Shown here: positions 43,165 to 52,301 of the stretch, in pieces | Position numbering within the stretch: the first letter of the stretch is position 1 | Layout of the letters: each line of letters opens with the position of its first letter | From: Anopheles merus | Lineage: Eukaryota; Arthropoda; Insecta; Diptera; Culicidae | Reading direction: 5' to 3' | DNA length: 64,000 bases | Assembly (NCBI RefSeq): GCF_017562075.2 | Contig: NC_054083.1 | Location: 2,658,501-2,722,500 of the forward strand | Notes under the pieces: generated by a model | The model's database searches: none | Told to the model about the DNA's origin: nothing | Seen by the model: the letters and a program-made list of their open reading frames with translations, nothing else | Position numbers and translations under genes: made by a program

Positions 43165-44808
43165 CTACTGCTCATACTTCTCTTTTCGAGCAGCAATTGA
43201 TGTGGATACGGATCTCGAGGTAGAAACACTCCGCCTACCAACACTAAACAGCCGCATGTCATTTATGTTTTTCGCCAAACCAAGTCGTTCACAAAGGGCT
43301 TCTGTCATCAAATTGACTTGTGCACCATTATCTAATAGGGCTTTCACAAAAATCCATTGCCCGTTTGCTGATTTAACCTTTATAATTGCCGTAGATAGCA
43401 ACACTTGATTCGCTTTTGCTACCGGAATACTAATAGCCGTCAAATTGGTTACCTCGTGCTGTCCATCGAAACGTCGATCTTGTGGCTGAATGCTCTGTTC
43501 GAGCTTTAAATTACCATGCATTAAGGTATGATGCTTACCAGAACAATGAGTGCACCTGAATCTCGACTTACATGTCTTCGCCCAATGTCCAGGAGATAAA
43601 CAGTTGTTACACAATTTTCTCGCTCTTACAAATGAAGCCCGCTCCTCGAGTGTTAATAATTGGAAAGCGCCACATCGCCCTAGATGATGCGCTTCGTTGC
43701 AATTTTCGCAAATTATTGGTGAGTTGCTAGCCAAGACATTCGCCACTAAACGCCGTTGAGGGTGCCTTCCTGTGAGACGATAATCCGCCGCTGCCGCATC
43801 AAGAATTCTAGTCTGTGAATGTAGAAAATCATAGAGTTCCCTGATCGAGTGTTTACCTGTCGCTTCCACCTGCACCTCCCAACCGTGCTTGGTTTCCTCA
43901 TCTATCTTAGATACCAAAAGTTGAGTTAGCAGCATACCATAACCTGATGCATCTTCCCCTAGTTGGGACAACAGTTTCGTATGCCGTTCAAATCCATCCA
44001 CTAAGTTATGTATGCCTTCGGTGCCTTTGCTTCTCAATTTTGGCCAATTAATGATCGCATTCACGTGTTGTTTTGTCAGAACATACTTGTTGTTAAACCG
44101 CTTTTTTAGCATTTCCCATGCGGGTTCATAACTGGCATCACACGTTGGAAATGTGTCAATGACCTTTAGTGCTTCACCCTTTAGAGATGACCGCATGTAA
44201 CACATTTTGTGAGTTCCACTTAAATGCACTAATGAGACAAATAGATCATGAAACGACAGCCAATCTTCGAATTTTCCAGAAAATTCAGGTAGAGTGATTT
44301 TCGGTAGCCTCATGCTTTGTGCATTGTTTTCTACTAGTAATGGCGCAATTTTCCTTTCATCACAGCTTGACTCTGCATCTAGTGCAGTAAGAAGGCCAGC
44401 TTTAGTTTTGTAGAATAATTCCAAAAATTTGTTCGCCGTTTCTTGATGCATTGGCAGTTCAGCAGCCGGACACTCGTCTTCGATCGCTTGACGGTTTTCA
44501 TCAAATCGTTTATATAAATCATTTACATTATCGAGGCGGCACTTCAATATCGATTTATCTCCTTTCATTTTGTTTTCAACGAAAACCGCATGGCTGTCTA
44601 GCGCAACCATGCATGCATCTCTTCGGCGTACTTTCAACTCTAATTCAGCCATTTTCTTTACAACCTTTTCTTTGAGCGGAGTATCAGTATTTTTCTTTAG
44701 TGGTGTAACGTATTTCACTGCAGATTTTCGAAGAATCTGTTTGCTCACCGAAGTAATTTTGTTTGCTGGTACTGTCGTCCTTACTTTAAATTTCGCACGC
44801 GTTTCCAT
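43165..44808 (-). CDS. BEL element A gag polyprotein
   Basis: The frame is 547 codons. It has a basic N-terminus, the DUF1759-like capsid region (LPEFSGKFEDWLSFHDLF at residues about 170-190), a DUF1758-type link, and three zinc-binding motifs: CENCNEAHHLGRC, CNNCLSPGHWAKTC and CTHCSGKHHTLMH. The protease active-site region ALLDNGAQVNLMT follows in the same frame. It forms virus-like particles in BEL elements. The frame is open, but pol downstream is broken. Confidence 0.85.
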   Translation of the reverse strand: METRAKFKVRTTVPANKITSVSKQILRKSAVKYVTPLKKNTDTPLKEKVVKKMAELELKVRRRDACMVALDSHAVFVENKMKGDKSILKCRLDNVNDLYKRFDENRQAIEDECPAAELPMHQETANKFLELFYKTKAGLLTALDAESSCDERKIAPLLVENNAQSMRLPKITLPEFSGKFEDWLSFHDLFVSLVHLSGTHKMCYMRSSLKGEALKVIDTFPTCDASYEPAWEMLKKRFNNKYVLTKQHVNAIINWPKLRSKGTEGIHNLVDGFERHTKLLSQLGEDASGYGMLLTQLLVSKIDEETKHGWEVQVEATGKHSIRELYDFLHSQTRILDAAAADYRLTGRHPQRRLVANVLASNSPIICENCNEAHHLGRCGAFQLLTLEERASFVRARKLCNNCLSPGHWAKTCKSRFRCTHCSGKHHTLMHGNLKLEQSIQPQDRRFDGQHEVTNLTAISIPVAKANQVLLSTAIIKVKSANGQWIFVKALLDNGAQVNLMTEALCERLGLAKNINDMRLFSVGRRSVSTSRSVSTSIAARKEKYEQ

Positions 44809-45186
44809 CTGTTTTCAACAACCTTTTCCCATAGCGCGCTTCGTGTGCACGTTACTCTTACTCTCGCTCTCCTTACACTCTCGCTGCACTGGCTTACTGG
44901 TAGGTTTCTGCCCGCTTTCCAATGTACGTGTACATGTGTGTACGCGTCCGCGTGTACACTTTCCCTACACTCTATCAGCACGAGATTGCCTCTTTCAGGG
45001 CACAATTAAACCACGCGTAATTCACTTACGTTCTTCAGGAAACTAACTGTGCACAATTTTGCACAGATACTTTTCGCCTTCACGTGAATTTTACGCAAAC
45101 TTGGAAGTCACTAACTGCACACTACTCTGCACAGTATCCGCACTAACACTTTATCTAATGATCCTGGTCAACGGCACCAATGTTCG

Positions 45187-45388
45187 TATCGTCTCTATAG
45201 TGTGAGTGTTAATCGCGGTAGTTAATTCGGCTCGATTTTATTTCCGATGTTCTCTTCTTGAAGTTCTCCTACGTTGTGATTATTCTTATAACTATAGAAC
45301 CGGTATGAACAAACCGGTTCTAACGCTAACGGTTTACCGCTAACGTTCAGCGTTCCCCGATCAACAAATTCAAAATGATCTAAAACCA
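45187..45388 (-). repeat. 5' LTR of BEL element A
   Basis: It pairs with 29020-29221 and is followed on the right by the target duplication AAGGG (45389-45393). Confidence 0.92.
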
Positions 45389-45393
45389 AAGGG

Positions 45394-46248
45394 TATTTTG
45401 AAGATATGAACCATTACGCAACTAGAAAAAGTAATAAATAAGCGAGAAATGAAACACCGGTCAAAATAGCAATCATGCGTTATGATACTACTCGTTCGAC
45501 GCTGATGAGGCGCTTCACGAAATCCAATGTTTTGTCACGACTTGGACAACTTTAATTAAAAAAAAGATAAAGTACTGATATCAAATCGTTCAGGAATAGA
45601 TGAAAGATTCTATGGGTTTACAGATATCAAAAAGTTCAATCTTCAATGTAAGAAACTGCTGGACCTATTAACAAGTCCCTCAAATATGCAGTGGTCGAGG
45701 ACTTTCCGCGGAATAATTTCCTAAAGCGAAGTTTTAAATTGTTATTCTGCAAGCTGGTGTAACGTCCACTGTTAGTGTCCGAAATTAAAAAAAGATGCCT
45801 TAGATTCTGCATGCTTCGTTCTATTAGGAGCGCCGCTTAAAATTCCTAATTTCACGGCTGAATGAATCGTCGTTGCAATTGGCCAAGAATTGGTTTATAA
45901 ACGTACCAGGACGTGGTAAGCGATAGAATTTAATAAAATACTGTAAAACTCTCAATTTCCAACGTTTTCTAAAGGTTTCATCTTAGCCTTCATGGTGTCC
46001 ATCTTTCCCATATCAGGTTCAAAACTTTTTTTTTTTTTTGGCAAAACATTTCAAAACTGCACGAAAAAAATCATGTTTTTCATTCATGAAAAAAACGAAA
46101 AAATCGATGGAAACTTAAAAATTTCAACACATTTTCTGATAAAACATTAGTGTCAGATAATGAATGCACATTTTCATGGTCGTTGCACCTATTTATCATT
46201 AGATTTTTACCATTTCCCTCAACGTTTCCGTCTTTACCTACCTTCCCC
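45394..46248. other. Right-hand body of the outer TA-flanked element
   Basis: The stretch is AT-rich and non-coding, leading to the right inverted end at 46248. It contains a TGTCCATCTTTCCC word near 46000 that resembles the GACGGACAC motifs at the left. No gene was recognised. Confidence 0.6.
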
Positions 46249-46594
46249 TATTGACTTCAATGATTTTTGGAGTGAATGAAAAGATGTTTTTAACCGAAAT
46301 TTACCGAATTTTATTTACATTTCCTACCGATAACCGTCAAAAACAATCTGATCTCTCCGCGTCAGCAACCGGTCTGCTGAAATCAATTGCTCTTAATCAT
46401 AAGTCCATTACTCGCAGTATGAAATATAGGATGCTAGTCAAGAATTTTTTGAGACGATGCAAAAAAAGTATGTTGCTTGTGTAAACTCAATTGAAAAACC
46501 CTGTATAAATTAAAAATCGTTAAAATTTAACCAGACCCGCAAAACATTGCGAGTGTTTTCAACAGTTTTTCTTGCGCGAAATAACTCGCAAGTA

Positions 46595-46959
46595 CAGGCG
46601 GTCCCCGAGATACACGGTACCTCTAATACGCGGATTCGGAGATAAGCGGTTTTCTAAATTTGACAATTCTTTGAGCAAATTGTACTGATTTGACACATCA
46701 ATTGTAAATTGCCAAATAATTTCCGTTTTGACCGAATGTTAAAAACAATTTCAAATTGTTTAAAACTGTTATATTCAGTCAGAACCATATCAAACAATTC
46801 ATAAAGTGACTAAAACCGCCTCCTACTTGCAAAATTACACGAAAATTAGTGATATTTTAGCTGGAAATCACGAGATTCGACTTACGCGGAAATTCGAGTT
46901 GCGCGGTATTTTGCGGCCGTTTTCGGTCCCAATTAACCGTGTATCTCGGGTACCACCTG
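46595..46959 (+). mobile_element. Tc1/mariner-type MITE (CAGGYGGTCCCCGAG family), copy 2
   Basis: The ends CAGGCGGTCCCCGAGAT...ATCTCGGGTACCACCTG are TA-flanked (46593-46594, 46960-46961). It aligns end to end with 12601-12963 in the same orientation. Confidence 0.92.
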
Positions 46960-47082
46960 TATTGGTCAATTACATCGTTCCCGCATAAATATTTTGTTTT
47001 TTAATTCCTCAACAAGAGCCCACGTTAAATTTTTGTGGATTTATCTAAAAGAAACATCAAATTTCAAATATTTAATTAGCTA

Positions 47083-47740
47083 CAGTCTGTTCCCGAGTTA
47101 CGCGGTTTCTGCGTTCCCGACGAATCCGCGTAACTCGAATATCCGCGTATGTCGAATTTCACGTTTTTTGACTAAAATACTATTGATTACTCGGAGTTTT
47201 TGATTTAATTTAGTTCTTTTATACACTTTATCATTTATTTGAGATAATTCGTGCAGAAAATTTTAATATTTCTGACTTTTAAGCGGTTTCTATTTGTTAG
47301 CAAAAATGCCATTTATTCCTAACTTGAAGCAAATTGTACTGATTTGACATTTAATCTGTCAAATTTAGAAAACCGCGTATCTCCGAATCCGCGTAAGTCG
47401 AGAACCGTGTAAGGCCCGTGTCTGTGCTCCATCGGATGCGATTTTATCGGAAGGCCTGTCAAAATTTTATATGGGATTTGACAGATAACGTCGGACGTGC
47501 GATTTCGTCGTACGACGGAATCAAAAAATTTTGATTTCGTCGGACGCCGCATCCGATTTTATCTGTCAAACTAAATGTGTGGTGTTTTGTAGGAACAATC
47601 TCAACTTAATTTTTCATAATCGTTATATTATTAAAATCATCCAAATAATCGCAATATTATACGAAAAAGCGTTTGACAGCACGTGCGATAAAATCGCATG
47701 CGATGGAGCAAAGACACGGGCCTAACTCGGGAACAGACTG
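47083..47740. mobile_element. Tc1/mariner-type MITE (CAGTCTGTTCCCGAG ends)
   Basis: The ends CAGTCTGTTCCCGAGTTA...TAACTCGGGAACAGACTG are TA-flanked (47081-47082, 47741-47742). It resembles the CAGGYGGTCCCCGAG family in design (CGCGTA-type subterminal words). It is interrupted by the 310-bp element at 47413-47722. Confidence 0.9.
47413..47722. mobile_element. PIF/Harbinger-type MITE (GGCCCGTGTCTGTG), nested
   Basis: The ends GGCCCGTGTCTGTGCTCC...GGAGCAAAGACACGGGCC are flanked by TAA (47410-47412, 47723-47725). ATAAAATCGCA words occur near both ends. A sister copy is at 48234-48546. GGSCC ends with a TWA duplication are typical of PIF/Harbinger. Confidence 0.92.
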
Positions 47741-47742
47741 TA

Positions 47743-48230
47743 TATGTTGCGTTGTTAAGGCCGGGGTGCATTGTCCGTACTCCCTAGTGTAATTTATATT
47801 TACACTTGCGCATCTGGCGGCAGCTGACGGAAGCATTTTCAGACAATTTGGCCGCTTCAGAAAATATGTTATTTTGCCATGATTTTTTACTTAAACTAGA
47901 CTGGAAAAGTTATGCAAGTGATGGATAAATATGTTGTACAAGTATTTTAGCCAGTTGCGCCTAAAAACGGAGAAAAAACTACTTAAATTTGGGATCTAAA
48001 TTTGCACGACTATTCCCTCAGTGAAACTGAGAGCAAAAAAACTGCAAAAAAGCTACTTAAATACGAGGGCGCTGGGGCTTTGAAGTTGCATGGAGTGCGA
48101 GACCTGATGTGTAATACCCTGGAGATTTGACCACTTATTAGACCATAGTTCCCAATATGCCGGATCGGAATATTACCATCACCGTGACAACTGTGCGATT
48201 ACCTGATATGTCAAAATAAAGATCATCTGT
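47743..48230. other. No recognised gene between MITEs
   Basis: About 0.5 kb of AT-rich sequence with only short frames and no repeat that I could match elsewhere in the window. Confidence 0.5.
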
Positions 48231-48233
48231 TTA

Positions 48234-48546
48234 GGCCCGTGTCTGTGCACCATCGGATGCGATTTTATCGGAAGGCCTGTCAAAATTTTATATGGAATTT
48301 GACAGATAACGTCGGAACGTCGGCGATTTCGTCGTACGACGGAATAAAAAAAAAAAAGATTTCGTCGGACGCCGCATCCGATGTTATCTGTCAAACTATA
48401 TGTGTGGTATTTTGAAGGAACAACAACAAACTAATTTTTCATAATCGTTAAACTATTAAAATCATCAAATAATCGTAAGATGAATCGAAAAAGCGTTTGA
48501 CAGCACGTGCGATAAAATCGCACGCGACGAAGCACAGACACGGCCC
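48234..48546. mobile_element. PIF/Harbinger-type MITE (GGCCCGTGTCTGTG), second copy
   Basis: The ends GGCCCGTGTCTGTGCACC...GCACAGACACGGCCC are flanked by TTA (48231-48233, 48547-48549). It aligns with 47413-47722 along its length. Confidence 0.92.
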
Positions 48547-48555
48547 TTAAGGATA

Positions 48556-48933
48556 CTAGAACGTCGATTATCCGGGCAGCTCGGGACCGGACGGTTGCCG
48601 GTTAATCGATTTGCACGGATAATCGGCCAAGAAATGTCAAATTCATATAAAAATTATAAAATTCATTAGTTTTATGATTAATTCCCATTGAATTTATCGA
48701 TTAATCGTTAGTAGAATATTTTGTTTATCAAGAACTAGAGGTTTAGCAACTGTTCATGAACAAAAATTAATTCCGAAAATACCACTAGACGCTACAGAGC
48801 TGCACAAAAAAATGGTTGCTTACTTGACTATAGCTGCAAATTTTCGCCGCATGTTTGGGCAGCTGTCACAATTATGCGCACGGTTAAGCCGCCCGACGGT
48901 TAATCCGCCCCCGGATAATCGACGTTCTACTGT
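48556..48933. mobile_element. TA-flanked MITE with GAACGTCGATTATCCGGG ends
   Basis: The left end CTAGAACGTCGATTATCCGG and the right end, on the other strand CAGTAGAACGTCGATTATCC, are flanked by TA (48554-48555, 48934-48935). The body is non-coding with GGTTAATC/GATTAACC words near both ends. It is probably Tc1/mariner-mobilised. Confidence 0.8.
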
Positions 48934-48945
48934 AGTTATACTGAA

Positions 48946-49045
48946 AACACCTTCAGCCTTCTGTTTATTCTTATGTCTTGCGATTCTGTGCCTTTGTTAT
49001 AACTACAACGTTTTATTCAAATTGATAAAATTCGAGGTTTTACAT
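48946..49045 (+). repeat. 100-bp repeat shared with 62257-62356
   Basis: The unit contains CAGCCTTCTGTxTATTCTT and CAACGTTTTATTCAAATTGA and ends GAGGTTTTACA. It occurs at both sites in the same orientation with about ten differences. It may be the end of an LTR or of another retroelement, but no partner structure is visible. Confidence 0.6.
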
Positions 49046-49885
49046 CTCAGGAGTGGGATATGTCTTATCGCTTTCACTCGCTTTCCTGTCGTAAACACCA
49101 TGGTACAACATTGTGAATCGAAGAGTTTGTGTGTTCGTGTGTGAGATGACACTACCATCTGCCATCACGATGGGCAAAAATGAGAAACTTCTGTGTGTGA
49201 TTGTCGGTATAGACAGCAAATTCGATGTTTAGGCAACGATTTGCCTCATCCCGTCAAACATTGCGAGGGTTGCAAATGGTATCATCTGCTCGAAATCTTA
49301 AGACATTTTAAAAAATATAAATTTTTTATTCACAATTTTTTTTTCTATGTTATATGTCGAAAAGATCACTTTTTCTAAAACTAGCGGCAAAAAAACTGCC
49401 AAGGCTCGCAAGCTCTTTAATGCGAGAGCTCTGGGGCTGTGAACTTCTATGGCGCAAATCGCTGTCAATTGCATGGCGGGATGGCTAGGCCAGATCACGC
49501 CAGATTCACCAGCTACAACGATCTCGATCCCTGCAACCCCAAAGACACCAGCCTTCCAGCACTTGCATTTTGTCTGGTCGCCATCTTGTTCATATTGAAT
49601 GACAATGACGATGCCGCCATTTAGTATGAATCCGGCCGCTGGCTATTCTTTTATCATCGCTCATACTTGGAATACTGAAAAAGCTTCGCGCATCACTTCT
49701 GTTACTGCATGTGCATCGAATGCCGTGTTGTCATCTCCTCTGATTCACCGTGTGCATTACCTTCCGCCACTTTATGGATTGACCCCGCTACCAACCTCCA
49801 CCGCCGCGTCATGTTCGGGTGTTGTGGCATCGGTTGTAGCCTACTGAGCTGTTGAACTACAATCATCGTGGTGTCGTTCAGTATT
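49046..49885. other. No recognised gene
   Basis: Short frames only, with no family similarity and no matched repeat seen. Confidence 0.5.
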
Positions 49886-49889
49886 CAGG

Positions 49890-50245
49890 TTCATCCTGAT
49901 CGACATTGTCCTTATGCTTGGCTGTAACTTCTGTAAACGTTAACAAGATTTCTGGGGGAGATGCCGATCAGCGGGAGCAGTACTTACACCCACTATGAGA
50001 TTGATTCAACCTTACGCATCACATAACGACATCATTCAGGGTCAGTTCTTTTTTATATCACTATCGTCCTCATGCTTGGCTGTAACTTCCGTAAACTTCA
50101 GCAAGACTTCCGTAGGAGATGTTGGTCAGAAAAGCAGTTGTGATAGAAATTGACACCCACCTTGAAATTGACCCAACTTCACGCATCATATGTCGACATC
50201 AATTCAGATCAACACCTTTCGATATCAACATCGTCCTCATTGCGA
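49890..50245 (+). repeat. Tandem repeat of about 155 bp, two full units and a part
   Basis: Units at about 49895-50048 and 50055-50215 share CTTATGCTTGGCTGTAACTT-like starts, GGAGATGxxGxTCAG, and ATTGAxxCAACxTxACGCAT. A third unit begins at about 50225 (ATCGTCCTCATTGCG) and diverges at once. It is non-coding. Confidence 0.7.
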
Positions 50246-50720
50246 TGAAGAAATGTTGTTGGTGCGGTACGGGTTCGCGTCATAGGCCTGGGGGTAGCGC
50301 TGAGTTAGAACTTTGCGATTGGCGCGGTAAACAAATCGAATTTGACCTTGCGTAACAATTGCTATCTATGTGATGCTTCAGGTGAGGACCGGATTTCCAG
50401 TTATGCCAAACCGTGGGAACTTTCGACGTTATGCATACGTAAACTTTTCGGATTGAAGTTTTGCTGACCGGCAAGCTGATACACGGTGCGTTCGTTGAAG
50501 ACAGTAGGACAGCGGTAATCGCTACTGCGGGCGTGCGTGCGTTTTCGGAAAATGTATGGAATTTGACACCCGCAGCGGCTATGCGTGCGTCTGAATCAAT
50601 TTTTGTATCTGCCCACACGCCCGCAGCTGTCTGTCAAATCACTGCTGTCAAATTGAAACGTCTAGATGTAGATACATTGTGCGGATGCCGTGTTGACACC
50701 TGCATTTCAGAAAAGTAAAC

Positions 50721-50859
50721 ATGTCGAACGACACGGAATTGCTGATCTCTTTAGTGCAACAAAAAACATGCTTGTAGTTGCACAAGGATCCGGATTGCAA
50801 AAATGTTTATCTACGGAGTAAGGAGTGGCAAGCGATTGCCAAAAAATTAAAAATTTCTG
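50721..50859 (+). pseudogene. MADF (Myb/SANT-like) domain exon, damaged
   Basis: From ATG at 50721 the frame reads SNDTELLISLVQQKTCL, a stop (TAG), then LHKDPDCKNVYLRSKEWQAI and AKKLKISG before a donor G|GTAAGT at 50859/50860. The spacing of aromatic, hydrophobic and W residues is that of the first two helices of a MADF domain. MADF proteins are the usual second gene of PIF/Harbinger transposons, and a Harbinger transposase fragment lies 4 kb away at 54681-55196. It may therefore be transposon-derived, although MADF also occurs in host transcription factors. The next exon was not found. Confidence 0.6.
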
Positions 50860-50873
50860 GTAAGTATAATAAC

Positions 50874-51081
50874 TTCTTCTTCTTCTTCTTTGGCTCAACA
50901 ACCGATGCCGGTCAAGGCCTGCCAACCCACTTGTGGGGTTGGCTTTCAGTGACTTATTGATTTCCCCCCATAGCAGGATAGTCAGTCCTACGTATGGCGG
51001 CACGGTCTATTTGGGGCTTGAACCCATGACGGGCATGTTATTAAGTCGTACGAGTTGACGACTGTACCATGAGACCGGCTA
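50874..51081 (-). mobile_element. tRNA-derived SINE with target duplication
   Basis: On the - strand it starts GCCGGTCTCATGGTACAGTC (A-box-like), has a B-box GGGTTCAAGCCCC, then a shared body (ATCCTGCTATGGGGGGAAAT; CCAACCCCACAAGTGGGTTG), and ends in a GAA-rich tail. It is flanked by AAGTATAATAAC (50862-50873, 51082-51093). It matches 63356-63561. It would be transcribed by RNA polymerase III and moved by LINE enzymes. Confidence 0.92.
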
Positions 51082-51099
51082 AGTATAATAACAACAGTA

Positions 51100-51930
51100 A
51101 GAATATCCGAAAAAAAAATCGAGTTTCTACACTCAAATTCGGAGAAGGTCGGTGATTTGTTTTGTTTCATTTGTTGGCTACGCAAAAATCACAGTTGTGC
51201 AGTGAAAAGCCAAGGCACCACCGAAAAAACAAAAGAATCGGCCGCGTCACCTTTCACTGCTTATGTTATATCTGAACAGCCTCATACAGAAAGAATACCC
51301 AGCGGTGTAAAATAGCGTTTGCTTTGTTCAATGGCTTTAGTTTATTCCGCAGTTCTCTCATAGAATCATTAAAACATTTTGCTTTGTTTCAGTTACCACA
51401 TAATTAATAGTTTCTTGTTCTTTTGTTTATACACCATTTTGATTGCGAAGCGTAGTATTAGAACGGTTTTATGTACAAATTCTCAGCAGGTATGCGTGAG
51501 TTAAAGTTTCGGACTTGGAATAAACTTTGTTAACTAGAGTTGGAAAACGTAAACATTACAGAACGTAAACATTGCACAATGGGCAGTTTAGAACAAATTG
51601 CGGGATAAAATTATGTTTGCAGAAATTGTAAGTTTTTATCGTTTGTAGTAAAGTATTATGATAGTAAATAACATTTTATATGTAGTTCGCATCCATACCA
51701 TCAGGTGGCGATACATAAAATAGTGGTTTAAGGGATCTTTGCTTAGTTTTATTAATGTGTTGTGTTTTTTTCTTGTATTTGTTGTTTCTAATAGTATAAA
51801 CCATTTTAAAATATACTGTAATGTTCTATAATATATGAACAAAACATAATAATTTTGAATAAGATAATATTTTCTGTTTTGTATAGGACAATTGTAGCTA
51901 ATTCTCATCACTTTTACTCGCAGGTAGTAC
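51100..51930. other. No recognised gene
   Basis: AT-rich sequence downstream of the SINE. Only short frames are visible, and no matched repeat. Confidence 0.5.
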
Positions 51931-51935
51931 AAATA

Positions 51936-52299
51936 CAGGCAGTCCCCGAGATACACGGTTAATGGGGACCGAAAACGACCGCAATATACCGCGTATCTCG
52001 AATTTCCGCGTAAGTCGAATCTCGTGAATTCCAGCCAAAATATCACTAATTTTCGTATAATTTTGCAAGTAGGGAGTGGTTTTCGCCACCAAATTAATTA
52101 TTTGATATGTTTCTAATGAATTGAACAATTTTAAACCTTTTTAAATAGTATTTTACATTCATTCAATACGGAAATTATTTGGTATTTCACAATGGATGTG
52201 TCAAATCAGTACAATTTGCTCAAAGAACTGTCAAATTTGGATAACCGCATATCTTCGAATCCACGTATAAGAGGTACCATGTATCTCGGGGACCACCTG
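51936..52299 (-). mobile_element. Tc1/mariner-type MITE (CAGGYGGTCCCCGAG family), copy 3, inverted
   Basis: The ends CAGGCAGTCCCCGAGATACA...GTATCTCGGGGACCACCTG are TA-flanked (51934-51935, 52300-52301). The body aligns with the reverse complement of the copies at 12601 and 46595. Confidence 0.92.
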
Positions 52300-52301
52300 T
52301 A

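Larger units (their letters stand above)
29020..45388 (-). mobile_element. BEL/Pao LTR retrotransposon A (contains element B)
   Basis: Two 202-bp LTRs (29020-29221 and 45187-45388) run TGTCGTCTC...CTAAAACCA on the + strand and are flanked by the 5-bp duplication AAGGG (29015-29019, 45389-45393). They differ at about six positions. The element reads on the - strand: gag, then protease, RT, RNase H and integrase. The integrase is split by BEL element B (30200-40672). A primer-binding-site-like TGGTGCCGTTGACC (- strand) follows the 5' LTR. Several stops make it inactive. No env-like frame was seen. Confidence 0.93.
22262..46248. mobile_element. Outer TA-flanked element hosting a nested transposon stack
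   Basis: The left end GGGGAAGGTAGGTAAAGACG and the right end, on the other strand GGGGAAGGTAGGTAAAGACG, are inverted and exact over these 20 bases. Both are flanked by TA (22260-22261, 46249-46250). Its own sequence is only about 1.3 kb: 22262-22304, 22972-23084, 28683-29014 and 45394-46248. GACGGACAC-like motifs recur inside (22279, 22297, 28911). Everything else is nested insertions: the MITE at 22307, transposon copy 2 and BEL element A. A partial relative lies at about 63570-63960. It is non-coding and of unsettled class; TA duplication suggests Tc1/mariner-like mobilisation. Confidence 0.75.

Noticed and set aside
29020..45388. An env-like gene in BEL element A or B
   Set aside because: No frame between pol and the 3' LTR, or in other positions, shows a signal peptide and transmembrane arrangement.
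50874..51081. Possible tRNA gene, from its pol III A/B boxes
   Set aside because: No cloverleaf can be closed; the B-box belongs to a SINE with a target duplication and a body unrelated to tRNA. The same applies to 63356-63561.
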